A stretch of DNA of 53,991 nt from the IMG/VR virus record IMGVR_UViG_3300047157_000023, positions 1 through 53,991 of that record, one strand, 5' to 3'. Position 1 is the first letter of the stretch. Each line of letters starts with the position of its first letter. The translations under genes were made by a program, and so were the position numbers. Positions 31,862 to 41,681 of the stretch are shown here, in pieces. The notes beneath the pieces were generated by a model that searched no databases, was not told the DNA's origin, and saw only the letters and a program-made list of their open reading frames with translations. The stretch comes from a virus.

Positions 31862-34800
31862 ATGGCAGAACTAAGTCAAACAGAAAAAGTACTTATGGAT
31901 AAATTTGGTTGGGAAGACCGAGGTGATGGAACTCTTCTTGCACCTACAGGTAAAGTCTATGACCATGAGGCAGGTAGTACATTTGAAGAACGTCATGGAC
32001 TAGGTGCAGACTACACTCCTGTATCTCCAGAACCTACACCAGAACCACAACCTGCTCCTGCAGACAGTGTCACAGAGACTACACCATCTAGTGTAGATGT
32101 TACACCTGATTCACCATCAACTTCTCCTCAAAATGAGGCAGTTATTACTTCAGGTACTATTGACGTTCCTACAATGCACGTAGAGTTTGAACGTGACGCA
32201 GATGGTAATATTGTTCAAGATGCAGATGGTAAAAACGTTGTAACTTCTTTTGGTGTTAAATATGCAGATGGTACTATTAGTTATACAGGTGCAGGTTCAG
32301 AAGGTGTGTTTGAAGCTTCTAGACAACGTTCTCAGGCACTAGAGTATAATAAGTATATAAATGATAATCGTACCCGTGATGATTTTGAAACAGATTCAGA
32401 CTATAACCATTTTATAACTACTAAAAACGTAAGATTAGGTCAAGGTTCTTACAGAATGATAGGTGGTCTAGATGGGCAATCAACTTTACTAGGTCCAGGT
32501 GGTATTGAAATTGCATCGGGAGATGCTGCCTCTATTAAACAAAGTTACAGAGACGAAAGTAATAAACTTAATCTAGCATTAGCAGCTTCTCAACGTACTA
32601 CTCGTGTTACTGAATACGGATTACGTTACATGGTTGAAAACAATCCAAACATTAATACGACAGAGGAAGCTTATCAAAAAATATACGCTAGCTACGTAAG
32701 TAATCGTAAGCAACTATCTAACATAGTAAATGGATGGACTCAAAAAGCCAAAGATCAAAATTTAATGGTAGACGGAAATGTACCTTGGTCTTTACCTTTT
32801 ATACCTAGTGATGCTACAGCTGAACCTATGGATTTTAATGCGTTTAAAACTAATTTTACTTTTCCAGATGACGCTAAGTTTGCTACATATGAAGATTTTG
32901 TAGATGAAGTAACTCGTCAAACAGGGGGAACTATAGCTGAACCTAAGCCATCTACACCTGAAGATGCTTCAACTGCACCTCCACCACCTCAAGCTTCAAC
33001 ACCTCCACCAATTGCTCAACCCCCTGTAGCTACAGGTGGAGGGCAACCTATTGGAGATAGCACTACTACTAAAACAGGTGGTTTTGCTCAACCATTTGTA
33101 CAAACCCCTAAAGCTGTTACAACGGAAACTACACCTTTTCAAACAGTGGCAGGTGTTTATCCTACAACAGGATCTGCAACTGCAGGAACTATAAGTACCC
33201 CCTTAACAGGGACTTCAACACTTTCTGCAATACCAGCAACTACTACTGTTTATGATAACTATACTGGAACTACTATGCCTAATCTTATAAGTCAATCACA
33301 AGGGGGTTATGGTGGACAAGTGCAATATAAAAATTTACAAACAGGTCAAACTATGATGATTAGTGTAGATGCAAATGGTACTCCTTTACAGTATGTACCG
33401 CCTGGATATACAAAAGTTGTTACAACAATGTCAGAAGGTGGAGATGTACAACTAGCTAGAAAATTCTTAGGGTTTGATGGACCGTCTTCTCAACTAGAAA
33501 ACTTTTTAAACTCTAGTCCTGCATTAGCTGCTCGTATGGGTAAATATAGACAGGCTATGGCATCTATGTCGCCAATGCGAATGGGTGCAGACGATGGTAC
33601 TGATGTTAGCGGTGCTAACTTACCTTCCGTTAATGCTGCATCCAACGTTAATCCTGCTGTTGGTTCTACTCTTTACAAAGAAACTCCTGTAGATGGAACA
33701 TCTCTTGAACAATTTCAAAAGATGCAGCAAAATTTGATTACTCAAACTATGCAACCAATGCAAGCAAATATAGCTCAAATTCAACCTGAAACAGCTGACT
33801 TTATAGGCAGTACTGCAGGTAAAACTATAGACTTAGCTCCTGTAAAAGAAGCTGCTAAAGTAACTAATGTTACTCAAGCAGGTCTACCCAAAGTGTCTCC
33901 TGTTACAACAATGACTCCTGCAACAGTAACACCAGGAATACAAACTTTAACTGGTGCTGTAACTCCTGTTACAGGAACTTTAGGTACACAGGCACAAGTA
34001 GATGCTGCACAGCAGGTAGGAACTTCTGTATCAGGTGTTGAGGTAGCTCAAGGTACAGCAATTAAAGTAGACGGACCAGAAGCTAGAAAACTACAGACTG
34101 ATCCTGTTACAGGTGAAAGTGAAATAATATCTGGTGTTGCTAACGCACAGACTGCTGCTGCATTTACTGAAGCAAAACAACATGCTGAAGCTACACCAAG
34201 TAAAAAGGCTACGGTTGCAGGTCAGTTAGAAGGACTTATGGCTCAGTTTGAGGGTGGTAATACACCTTCTTGGGCTGCAGGAGCTATGAGATTAGCTACA
34301 GCACAGATGGCTGCTCGTGGTTTAGGTGCATCTTCAATGGCAGGTCAGGCTATTATACAAGCTGCAATGGAGGCTGCACTACCTATAGCTCAAATAGATG
34401 CACAAACTCAAGCACAGTTTGAAGGTCAGAACTTGTCAAATAGACAACAACGTGCTATGCTTTCTGCACAACAAAGAGCACAGTTTATGGGAATGGAGTT
34501 TGATCAAGCATTTCAATCTCGTGTTCAAAATGCATCTAAACTAGCAGATATTGCTAATATGAATTTTACTGCTGAACAACAGATAGCCTTAGAAAATTCT
34601 CGTGCAGCAAACACTATGGAATTGACTAACGTTTCTAATAAACAAGCTAAAGTTTTAGCTGAGGCTGCTGCACTAGCTAATCTAGATATGGCTAATCTGA
34701 GCAACCGTCAACAAGCTGCTGTACAAAATGCACAGAGTTTTTTACAGATGGATATGACTAATTTATCTAATGAACAGCAAACTGAATTATTTAAAGCACA

Positions 34801-35377
34801 ACAAAATATTCAAGCATTATTTACAGACCAAGCTGTAGAAAATGCAGCTACACAGTTTAATGCTACAAGTGAAAATCAGACAAATCAATTTTTTGCTAGT
34901 TTATCTACGCAAGTAGGTCAATTTAATTCGGCGCAAGAAAATGCTATGAACCAATTTAATGTAAATGCTGTAAATGCATTACGTCAATTTAATGGTGAAG
35001 TACAGCAACAGAGAGATTTGTTTAATGCGCAAAACGGTCTTGTCGTAGCTCAAGCTAATGCCCAGTGGAGACAGAATTTAGCTACAGTTAATACTGCTGC
35101 ACAGAATGAAAGCAATATGAATATGGCTAAAACTTTAAATGCGCTAAGTGCTAAAAATTTAGATGAAATTTGGCAACGTGAACGTGATATTATGAACTTT
35201 GCGTTTGCTTCTGACGAAGCTGCTATGGACAGATCATTAAGAATTATTCTTGGTGATAAAGAGTTATCGGCTGCAAGAATGCAACTTAAAGAAGCTAAAG
35301 ATGCTTCTAATACAAAATTAGCTGCAAGATTTTTATTTGGTACAAGTCCAGATGGTATACTAAGTTTTCTAGGTTAG
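31862..35377 (+). CDS. Large internal virion protein 1, 1171 aa
   Basis: The N-terminal 500 residues alternate folded parts (KVLMDKFGWEDRGDGTLLAP) with Pro/Thr-rich linkers. A conserved spot ARKFLGFDGPSSQLENFLN is near residues 540-558. The C-terminal 400 residues are Gln/Asn/Ala-rich with repeats of the NLSNRQQ type (NLSNRQQRAMLSAQQ, NLSNRQQAAVQNAQ, NLSNEQQTELFKAQ) that form long helices. Very long, low-complexity helical proteins after the fibres are typical of podovirus internal (ejection) proteins, which leave the head with the DNA and form a channel across the envelope. Confidence 0.6.
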   Translation: MAELSQTEKVLMDKFGWEDRGDGTLLAPTGKVYDHEAGSTFEERHGLGADYTPVSPEPTPEPQPAPADSVTETTPSSVDVTPDSPSTSPQNEAVITSGTIDVPTMHVEFERDADGNIVQDADGKNVVTSFGVKYADGTISYTGAGSEGVFEASRQRSQALEYNKYINDNRTRDDFETDSDYNHFITTKNVRLGQGSYRMIGGLDGQSTLLGPGGIEIASGDAASIKQSYRDESNKLNLALAASQRTTRVTEYGLRYMVENNPNINTTEEAYQKIYASYVSNRKQLSNIVNGWTQKAKDQNLMVDGNVPWSLPFIPSDATAEPMDFNAFKTNFTFPDDAKFATYEDFVDEVTRQTGGTIAEPKPSTPEDASTAPPPPQASTPPPIAQPPVATGGGQPIGDSTTTKTGGFAQPFVQTPKAVTTETTPFQTVAGVYPTTGSATAGTISTPLTGTSTLSAIPATTTVYDNYTGTTMPNLISQSQGGYGGQVQYKNLQTGQTMMISVDANGTPLQYVPPGYTKVVTTMSEGGDVQLARKFLGFDGPSSQLENFLNSSPALAARMGKYRQAMASMSPMRMGADDGTDVSGANLPSVNAASNVNPAVGSTLYKETPVDGTSLEQFQKMQQNLITQTMQPMQANIAQIQPETADFIGSTAGKTIDLAPVKEAAKVTNVTQAGLPKVSPVTTMTPATVTPGIQTLTGAVTPVTGTLGTQAQVDAAQQVGTSVSGVEVAQGTAIKVDGPEARKLQTDPVTGESEIISGVANAQTAAAFTEAKQHAEATPSKKATVAGQLEGLMAQFEGGNTPSWAAGAMRLATAQMAARGLGASSMAGQAIIQAAMEAALPIAQIDAQTQAQFEGQNLSNRQQRAMLSAQQRAQFMGMEFDQAFQSRVQNASKLADIANMNFTAEQQIALENSRAANTMELTNVSNKQAKVLAEAAALANLDMANLSNRQQAAVQNAQSFLQMDMTNLSNEQQTELFKAQQNIQALFTDQAVENAATQFNATSENQTNQFFASLSTQVGQFNSAQENAMNQFNVNAVNALRQFNGEVQQQRDLFNAQNGLVVAQANAQWRQNLATVNTAAQNESNMNMAKTLNALSAKNLDEIWQRERDIMNFAFASDEAAMDRSLRIILGDKELSAARMQLKEAKDASNTKLAARFLFGTSPDGILSFLG

Positions 35378-35386
35378 AGGTAAAAA

Positions 35387-35644
35387 ATGTACTATAAACA
35401 AAACTATAAAAATATTATAAAAGCTGTTGAAATGGGTTTAACTCCCAAGCAAGCTTTAGTAGACCCTAAAAAAATGCAGGGTCTTGCAAGGCCGTCTACT
35501 GTTGAACAAGTTGGATCAAATACCAATAAAAAATCTACAAGTCAAAGATTGTTAGATAGAATGAAAGAAGTTAGAGAAAATAATAAAAGTATGCTAGAAC
35601 GAGCACAAAGCGTGAAGGCTAATAAAGATGGAGGTCTTACGTAA
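35387..35644 (+). CDS. Hypothetical virion-region protein, 85 aa
   Basis: Starts MYYKQNYKNIIKAVEMGLTP. The first 40 residues look folded; the rest is a basic, Ser/Asn-rich helix (RLLDRMKEVRENNKSMLER). No known motif. It lies between internal virion protein genes and overlaps the next start by one base, so a structural or assembly role is likely. Confidence 0.55.
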   Translation: MYYKQNYKNIIKAVEMGLTPKQALVDPKKMQGLARPSTVEQVGSNTNKKSTSQRLLDRMKEVRENNKSMLERAQSVKANKDGGLT

Positions 35645-36150
35645 TGTTAACATTTGAAAGAGCTATACCAGGACAGTCTTTAACTGCAGAGCCTAAAGGT
35701 CAAGCTTATGAAAGACCTCCAGAAATAGTTGATCCTATAGAAGCTCTTGATGCACATATAGATAATCTTTCTGCTGATGGTGCTATGGAAGATGCATTAT
35801 ATTTTTTAGAGTTTGGGGTAGACTTGGTAACACTTGTAGAAGGAATGCTTCGTGGTGCTGTTATGGAAGGTATACACAGTGTTGATGTAAGTCTTGTTAT
35901 TGCACCTGTGCTTCACGAGTATATAAAAGGTTTTGCTGAAGTAGCTAAGATAGACTATGAAGAAGGTTTTGAAAACAAAGAGGTTGATAAAAACTTATCT
36001 TATGGACGTGATGTAGCTCGTGCTAATAAGATGTTAAAAGAGTTAGAAAAAGAACAAGGTGAAATTCCTGCTCCAGAACCTATAGAAGAAACAAAACCAG
36101 AGATTGAAGAAAAAGAACCAGTTAAAACTGGTCTAATGGCGAGGGCATAA
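35644..36150 (+). CDS. Hypothetical structural protein, 168 aa
   Basis: Starts MLTFERAIPGQSLTAEPKGQ. The central part is helical with a hydrophobic stretch (YFLEFGVDLVTLVEGMLRGA, SLVIAPVLHEYIKG) and the C-terminus is acidic and proline-rich. Similar proteins accompany internal virion proteins in T7-like marine phages, from memory. Probably a minor internal protein. Confidence 0.55.
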   Translation: MLTFERAIPGQSLTAEPKGQAYERPPEIVDPIEALDAHIDNLSADGAMEDALYFLEFGVDLVTLVEGMLRGAVMEGIHSVDVSLVIAPVLHEYIKGFAEVAKIDYEEGFENKEVDKNLSYGRDVARANKMLKELEKEQGEIPAPEPIEETKPEIEEKEPVKTGLMARA

Positions 36151-36152
36151 CA

Positions 36153-37028
36153 ATGGGATTTAGTTCTATAGGATTTAATGATTACATTGACGAGATGTTA
36201 GAAAAGAAAGAAAAAGAAGATGATCAGGCTTTAGAAAGACAGGATAAATTGTTTGCATTAAGCTTGCAGTATGAAGGAAATAAAGCTAAGTCTAGAACAA
36301 GTGATAAATACCTTAAAGCTGTAAACTCAAGTATGAACTTACGTAAAAATCTTTTAAATTCTGAATTAACTACAGAAGATTTAGAGTTTTTTAAACCTAT
36401 ACTAGAAGATCCTTTTGCTGCTTCTTTTGTAGAAGATTTTATAGCAGAACGAGCAAAGCAAGGTTTAACTATAACATATTCTATGATACCTAACATGATG
36501 AATATTATAACATCTAATGCACCTCAACAAGAAAAAATAGATTTTATGGAGAGAATTACAGGGACAGATTTTTCTGGAAAAGAAGGTAGAAATAACTACG
36601 AAAAAATTGCTAGGGAAATAGTTTCTGCTCCAACTGAAATTCAACAGACACTGTTTGTTAATCCAAAACCAGGTATGAATATAAACATTAAAAATAGAGA
36701 TGCTTACAATAAAGAGATGGTTAAAAAAGTTGAAACTCAAGTAATGCCTTTAGCAACATTAATGAGAGATAATTTACTCAGTAAAAAAACAGCGGGAACA
36801 TTAACTGAACAAGAAAATAGAGATTTAATAAACTTACAATCAAATGTATTAAAAGTTAGAGATGGTGGGATTGGTTCCGATGTTGCCTTACAAAGATTAA
36901 TACAAACAGTTGGGTATACTAAAGAGTCTTTTGACCAACTTACAGAACGTTATCCAATGGATTTTGTCGGGTGGGAAGGTAATCCATTTTTATCAAGTTT
37001 GCCTAACCTATTTCCTGATTTAGATTAA
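36153..37028 (+). CDS. Hypothetical structural protein, 291 aa
   Basis: A soluble, helix-rich protein starting MGFSSIGFNDYIDEMLEKKE, with a charged coiled segment at the N-terminus and a folded-looking second half ending SSLPNLFPDLD. No motif recognised. Flanked by the two giant internal virion protein genes with gaps of 2 and 12 bases, it is probably part of the ejection apparatus. Confidence 0.55.
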   Translation: MGFSSIGFNDYIDEMLEKKEKEDDQALERQDKLFALSLQYEGNKAKSRTSDKYLKAVNSSMNLRKNLLNSELTTEDLEFFKPILEDPFAASFVEDFIAERAKQGLTITYSMIPNMMNIITSNAPQQEKIDFMERITGTDFSGKEGRNNYEKIAREIVSAPTEIQQTLFVNPKPGMNINIKNRDAYNKEMVKKVETQVMPLATLMRDNLLSKKTAGTLTEQENRDLINLQSNVLKVRDGGIGSDVALQRLIQTVGYTKESFDQLTERYPMDFVGWEGNPFLSSLPNLFPDLD

Positions 37029-37040
37029 GGTTATTAGATA

Positions 37041-40000
37041 ATGCAAGTTACTATACAAGATCTAAGGGATAATTACCCTCAATATGTAGATCTAACAGAT
37101 GAAGAGTTAGCTGAAAAGTATTCTGCAAAGACTGGTATGCAGGTTATGTTTCCTAATTCTGAGCCGACAACAGTGGAAGGTTTACTACCTGAAGCTGGAA
37201 CATATTCTCAAGACGATATGGTAGATGACTCTATATACCCCTTTGTTGAAGAGTTTATGTTAGATAGGTATGGAACTCAGTCTGTAAAAGATAGATCAAG
37301 AGAAGATGTTGTAGATATGTATCTCAACAATCGTAGAGGTGTGTCTGTAGGAAATACTGTACGTGGTCTGTCAGAGATGGACTACATAAATAATATACAG
37401 GATAATCCTGATAAAACTGCAAGGGCAGCGGCTGCTTACAAGCTTTATGAAAATATGGCACCTTTATATAGTAAAGAAACTGACTTTGGTGAAAAAGTAG
37501 AAGGTACTGTAGATTTTATAAGAAGTGCTATACTTGACCCATCAAATCTATTAGCTGGATTTTTAGGTAGAGCTGCAGCAGGTGGCTCTATTCGTGTTGG
37601 TACAGAAGTAGCTAAACGAGCTGCACTAGATGGAATGAAGAAGCAGCCTACTAAACAACTAGAGAAAACAGTTAGTAGAAAAATATTTGCTGATGGTTTA
37701 GAAACTGCACGTAAAGTAAGTAAACAAAAAATAAACGACTATGCACAACAAACTTTAGGTAAAACTGCTAAACAACGCTTACTAACTAAGTCAGCAATTG
37801 CTGAGGTAGTTACTGTTGCATCTGTAGATGCTGCAATAGGCACTGGTATGGAGTATCTATATCAGGATGGTCTTGTTGATGTTGATGCACAAGAAGATAT
37901 AAACTATTGGTCAGTTGGTATAGCTGCACTTGGTGGTATAGTTCTTGGTGGATTACAGGTAGGCTTTATTGCAAGGCGTGGTAAATCAGACACTGCAGTA
38001 CAAACTGTAGAGTTACCTGAACCAGAGTCTGAAGGTTTTCTTTCTGAAGCATCTAAAGCAATAGGAAAATATCTAGAGCAAGATATTGTACCTATAGGAC
38101 CAGAGTGGAAATCTAAAGTAGAAGGTGGGTATACACTTGCAAAAAATATGAATTTACAAAAAGGGGATACACCTTTTTCAGCAGATTTTGCAAAAACATT
38201 ATTGCTAGGTCATACTAAAGACGACAAAGTTGTTTTTAAAGGTATGACACAAATAGCATATGAAAAAGGTTTCGTTTGGGCAAAACGTTTTGAGGGTGAT
38301 CGTTTTACTAACTGGATGGCTGATATAATCGCAGATGTAGGTGATAAAGAAGCTAGAACCTATTTAAAATCTATAGAAAAAGCCATAGGTAATAAAATTA
38401 CTATAAGAGGTGATGATGGTAAAATAATACCTCGTAATAAAGTTACTGGTAAAGATATTGGAGATATACTTGCATTTAAATTATCTGAAGCAGGTGCAAC
38501 CCTTGGGGCAGCAGGTCAGTCAGCAAAACAACTAGGTTTATCAATAAGTGATCTAGAGTTAAAAGATCTATATGAGTCTGCCATAGATGCAGGTTTTGTA
38601 AAAACTAAAAAGAAGTCTAAAGAACCAAGTATAGTATCTGAGTCGTTTACAAAAAATCAAAACAGATTAATTAGACTTTTAGTTTCTCATCCATCTACAA
38701 GTGCTCTTAATGTTATTGGTTGGGGCGCTAATACAGCATTACAAAGTGTATCTGACATAACTCTATCTTTGTTACTAGCAGGAAGGGGTACTATACAAAA
38801 ACTTTTAGGTAATGTAGAAAAAGGTGCTAAAACACAGCAGTTAGCTACAAACTTAATAAAAGCAAATGCACAAAGAGTTTCTTTTTTATTCGATCCTGAT
38901 ATGACTTATACAGCTTTTGAATCTGCTTTACAAAGAAACTCAAATGCCCTAGAAAAATTAAATAGTATTCTTCCTGGAGGTGTAGAAGGAACTAATAGGT
39001 TATTGACAGATGGTAAGTTTAGTGCTGATCAAAAACTTTTAGGTATGAAGACTGATGCAAAGATTGATTTTATACAAAAGTTAACTCTCGTACAAGCTCA
39101 AGATCTTTACACAAAGTCTCAAGAATTTTTATTTCAAATGGATAAAAAACTTAGGATGGCTACAGGTAAAGGTTGGAATGAATTTTATAGATCACCCGAT
39201 GCTGCCAAGTATATGGCTACTAAAGAGTATCGTAATATTGAAGCCAGTGCAGTTGACGATACTTTAGAAGCTATCTTTTCTAAGTCTTATAAAGGAAGAG
39301 GTACAATAGGTACACTAGCAGGTTATTTAGAAGACGCTAGAAACTTTCCTATTTTAGGTATGGCTATACCTTTTGGTAGATTTTTTAATAACACTATAGC
39401 TTTTATGGGAAAGAATACTCCTGGTCTAAACATGGTGTTAAGAGGAGCTGGATACTATGATAGTATGGCAAAAGGTGAAGCATTTTCTAGGAGTTTAGTC
39501 AATGCAGGTATTCTTTATACACTTTCTAATCAAGAAATAGAAAACGTTAAAGAAGGACTTCCTGTGTATACTGCAATAGATCCAATGTCAGGACAGCTGT
39601 TAGATCAAAAATACGACTTTCCAGTATCAGCCTATAGAATGGGTGCTAGAATACTTGCATTAAGTCGTATGGGTGAGAGTCAACAGGCAATGACCATGTT
39701 TGGTCAGTTTTCTGAAGATTTTGGTGCCTCTGGTTTATTAAGAAACTTAGATACAGCTCAGAGAGATACACTAGAAGCTATAAAATTTATGATTGATCCT
39801 GAAAGACGTGACATGATTAAAGGTGCAGAAATTGCTGGAACAACTCTTGCAAGTCAATTTGTAAATCCAATACTTAGACCTATTGAGCCTTTAAATATTA
39901 TAGTTGGAATTGCTGCAGGACCAGACGCAGCTCCTATAGATAGAAAACAAAACAATAAACTTGTTAATAATGCATTTAGATACATAGATAATATTATACC

Positions 40001-40568
40001 TTTATTTACAGGAGAACGTTTAGCAGAACCTAAACAAACTGCTGCAGGTGGTAAAGCTGATATACAGACTACAAAAATGTTAGGTGCAAGAACTATTAAT
40101 CTGACTGATACTAAAAGAGTTATGGCTAGAATGGGTTTAAGAGACTTTACACTAGACTTAGACAAAAAAGTAAAAGACCTAGCTCCAGCTGCAGCTAATA
40201 CTTATCACGGTATCTTTCACGATATAATTGAAGCTGAGTCTAGTTTACTGTTAGAGTCTACTTGGTTTGAAAGTTTACCTCAAGAAGAAAAACTTGGGCA
40301 TTGGCGTAGAGAAGTTTTACCTAGAACAAAAGAATTATCTAAATCTTTTTTAAGACTTCAATCTTCTGGACCTGATGATGTTACAAACCAACAGTTTGAA
40401 ATAGCTGATAAATATGATAAAAAAGATATTTCAAAAGGTCTAAAAGAATTAAATTTAGATGACTTTGATGAGTTAGAGTACGAAGAATTATTTATATTAG
40501 AGAGGTTTTTAGAGACGCAGGAAGATTTACAAGATCTTTCAACACAGATGCAAAGATTTGGGGGTTAA
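37041..40568 (+). CDS. Large internal virion protein 2, 1175 aa
   Basis: The N-terminus (VTIQDLRDNYPQYVDLTDEE) is followed by a helical protein with glycine-rich hydrophobic stretches near residues 285-310 (VGIAALGGIVLGGLQVGFIA). A large C-terminal region includes LRNLDTAQRDTLEAIKFMID and PNTL-like basic helices. Size, position as the last rightward gene and composition match podovirus internal core proteins (T7 gp16 position). I see no lysozyme-type catalytic motif. It ends directly before a strong terminator. Confidence 0.65.
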   Translation: MQVTIQDLRDNYPQYVDLTDEELAEKYSAKTGMQVMFPNSEPTTVEGLLPEAGTYSQDDMVDDSIYPFVEEFMLDRYGTQSVKDRSREDVVDMYLNNRRGVSVGNTVRGLSEMDYINNIQDNPDKTARAAAAYKLYENMAPLYSKETDFGEKVEGTVDFIRSAILDPSNLLAGFLGRAAAGGSIRVGTEVAKRAALDGMKKQPTKQLEKTVSRKIFADGLETARKVSKQKINDYAQQTLGKTAKQRLLTKSAIAEVVTVASVDAAIGTGMEYLYQDGLVDVDAQEDINYWSVGIAALGGIVLGGLQVGFIARRGKSDTAVQTVELPEPESEGFLSEASKAIGKYLEQDIVPIGPEWKSKVEGGYTLAKNMNLQKGDTPFSADFAKTLLLGHTKDDKVVFKGMTQIAYEKGFVWAKRFEGDRFTNWMADIIADVGDKEARTYLKSIEKAIGNKITIRGDDGKIIPRNKVTGKDIGDILAFKLSEAGATLGAAGQSAKQLGLSISDLELKDLYESAIDAGFVKTKKKSKEPSIVSESFTKNQNRLIRLLVSHPSTSALNVIGWGANTALQSVSDITLSLLLAGRGTIQKLLGNVEKGAKTQQLATNLIKANAQRVSFLFDPDMTYTAFESALQRNSNALEKLNSILPGGVEGTNRLLTDGKFSADQKLLGMKTDAKIDFIQKLTLVQAQDLYTKSQEFLFQMDKKLRMATGKGWNEFYRSPDAAKYMATKEYRNIEASAVDDTLEAIFSKSYKGRGTIGTLAGYLEDARNFPILGMAIPFGRFFNNTIAFMGKNTPGLNMVLRGAGYYDSMAKGEAFSRSLVNAGILYTLSNQEIENVKEGLPVYTAIDPMSGQLLDQKYDFPVSAYRMGARILALSRMGESQQAMTMFGQFSEDFGASGLLRNLDTAQRDTLEAIKFMIDPERRDMIKGAEIAGTTLASQFVNPILRPIEPLNIIVGIAAGPDAAPIDRKQNNKLVNNAFRYIDNIIPLFTGERLAEPKQTAAGGKADIQTTKMLGARTINLTDTKRVMARMGLRDFTLDLDKKVKDLAPAAANTYHGIFHDIIEAESSLLLESTWFESLPQEEKLGHWRREVLPRTKELSKSFLRLQSSGPDDVTNQQFEIADKYDKKDISKGLKELNLDDFDELEYEELFILERFLETQEDLQDLSTQMQRFGG

Positions 40569-40570
40569 AC

Positions 40571-40602
40571 AAAAGGGGGCTAAACGCCCCCTCTTTTTTT
40601 TA
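40571..40602. terminator. Bidirectional intrinsic terminator between convergent operons
   Basis: AAAAGGGGGC, loop TAAAC, GCCCCC, then TCTTTTTTT: a perfect 6-bp GC stem with a T-run on the plus strand and TTTTG on the other. It lies between the last rightward gene and the last leftward gene, and so ends both operons. Confidence 0.85.
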
Positions 40603-40806
40603 TATATCATCATCTAACATATAGTCTGCCCAATCAAACGATGCCTTTTTAATCTCTTCCATTCGCCAAGTCTGTCTACCTGCTGCAATAAAACCACCCA
40701 TAGCTTGACCTGCTAAATATAATCTAGGTGATAACTCCTTGACAGTCGAAGGTTTACGTTTTTGTTTAGCAAACTTTTTAGCTTCTTCTTCGAGACTCTT
40801 TGTCAA
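40600..40806 (-). CDS. Small hypothetical protein, 68 aa (TTG start)
   Basis: A TTG at 40806 is chosen because AGGAG stands 8 bases before it; the only ATG in frame (40884) would overlap the upstream gene by over 100 bases. The product has a charged helix (EEEAKKFAKQKRKPSTVKEL) then SPRLYLAGQAMGG and an acidic end (FDWADYMLDDDI). No family recognised. Last gene of the leftward operon. Confidence 0.55.
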   Translation of the reverse strand: MTKSLEEEAKKFAKQKRKPSTVKELSPRLYLAGQAMGGFIAAGRQTWRMEEIKKASFDWADYMLDDDI

Positions 40807-40984
40807 GTACTTGCTCCTTGTTTTTGAAGTAGGCTTTGTTAAAGCCAAACTCCCAGTCCCTATGATCCTTACTGTTTTGAACATAGGGGTTAACTAAGTT
40901 TCCTACTAGGAAACCTCTATAGCCTTGATTGAAAGGTTTAGCTACTTTCGCTTTTGTAGTTGGACCAGTGCGCTTAAATACCAT
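40778..40984 (-). CDS. Ribosome-modulation-factor-like small protein
   Basis: A 68-aa basic protein with FNQGYRGFLVGNLVNPYVQN and KDHRDWEFGFNKAYFKN. The order GY..G..G...NPY.......W..GF..AY resembles the RMF family, which binds 100S ribosome dimers in starved bacteria; phage versions are known from annotation. The match is by short motif only. It overlaps the next gene by 29 bases and the previous by 43, typical for this tight operon. Confidence 0.45.
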   Translation of the reverse strand: MVFKRTGPTTKAKVAKPFNQGYRGFLVGNLVNPYVQNSKDHRDWEFGFNKAYFKNKEQVLDKESRRRS

Positions 40985-41235
40985 TGTGCTTTCTCCAAAT
41001 CTTGAACGCCATTTTTATATCGCCATCTGTGAAGGTACTTTGCAATATTACCTCTATAGTAACCTATTAACTCCTCATCTGTCAAGAAGTCTTCTATATA
41101 CTTTATGCATTCTATCGTACCTTGACCATAGTGTTGAGGCTTACTCACTGGATCATAGTCATTACCCATAGTTAAAGTAGTAGGACTGTCTGAGTCTACA
41201 GTTATTGTAGATAAAGCATCATCAAGATTTATCAT
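40942..41235 (-). CDS. DUF3310 protein
   Basis: A 97-aa protein whose core DPVSKPQHYGQGTIECIKYI, ELIGYYRGNIAKYLHRWRYK and NGVQDLEKAQWYLSAL is the DUF3310 signature (V.KP.HY......ECI.. then GN..KY..R...K.G..DL.KA.WYL). Common in phages and sometimes labelled nucleotide-kinase-like; the biochemical role is not settled. It sits among nucleotide metabolism genes. Confidence 0.85.
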   Translation of the reverse strand: MINLDDALSTITVDSDSPTTLTMGNDYDPVSKPQHYGQGTIECIKYIEDFLTDEELIGYYRGNIAKYLHRWRYKNGVQDLEKAQWYLSALVQLQKRK

Positions 41236-41678
41236 AATATTATTAACTCCGCATCTGTAAATGGAATGTGAAAGAACAGTTCACCTTTTCTAATATATCT
41301 GCCTTTAGCTTCTGCTAGACTTTCTTTAGTTAGTAGGTAGTCTCGAATACGCCAAGCTTCTTTTAAGTCTTTACGAAAGACATAGAAGTTTAGTACACCG
41401 TTCTCACCTTGGTACTTATCAAGTAGTCTTTGTTTACGTTCTGGTATTCTAATCTCCTTCCAATGCTCAGGCCAATCACCCTCCCAAGCTACCTTAACTT
41501 CAGCTTCATTAAAGTAAGTAAACCCATGCTTCTGAGAAATAACATCTACATGGTAATTTTCTTCCGTGTTGACTAGCACATGACCCTTCTTCAAAAGGTA
41601 TGCTATAAGAGCATCCTTTGCTTTAGTGTCATAGGCTTCGTATAAGGCACGATTAAATTGTTTTCTAACTGGTGGCAT
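41232..41678 (-). CDS. Hypothetical protein, possible PD-(D/E)XK nuclease fold
   Basis: A 148-aa protein with HVDVISQKHGFTYFNEAEVK, where D followed about 17 residues later by E-x-K resembles the catalytic core of PD-(D/E)XK nucleases. Then WEGDWPEHWKEIRIPERKQR and a beta-rich end. I recall homologues in marine podoviruses with unknown role. Starts within four bases of the RNR stop region and overlaps the DUF3310 gene by four bases. Confidence 0.4.
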   Translation of the reverse strand: MPPVRKQFNRALYEAYDTKAKDALIAYLLKKGHVLVNTEENYHVDVISQKHGFTYFNEAEVKVAWEGDWPEHWKEIRIPERKQRLLDKYQGENGVLNFYVFRKDLKEAWRIRDYLLTKESLAEAKGRYIRKGELFFHIPFTDAELIIL

Positions 41679-41681
41679 ATA

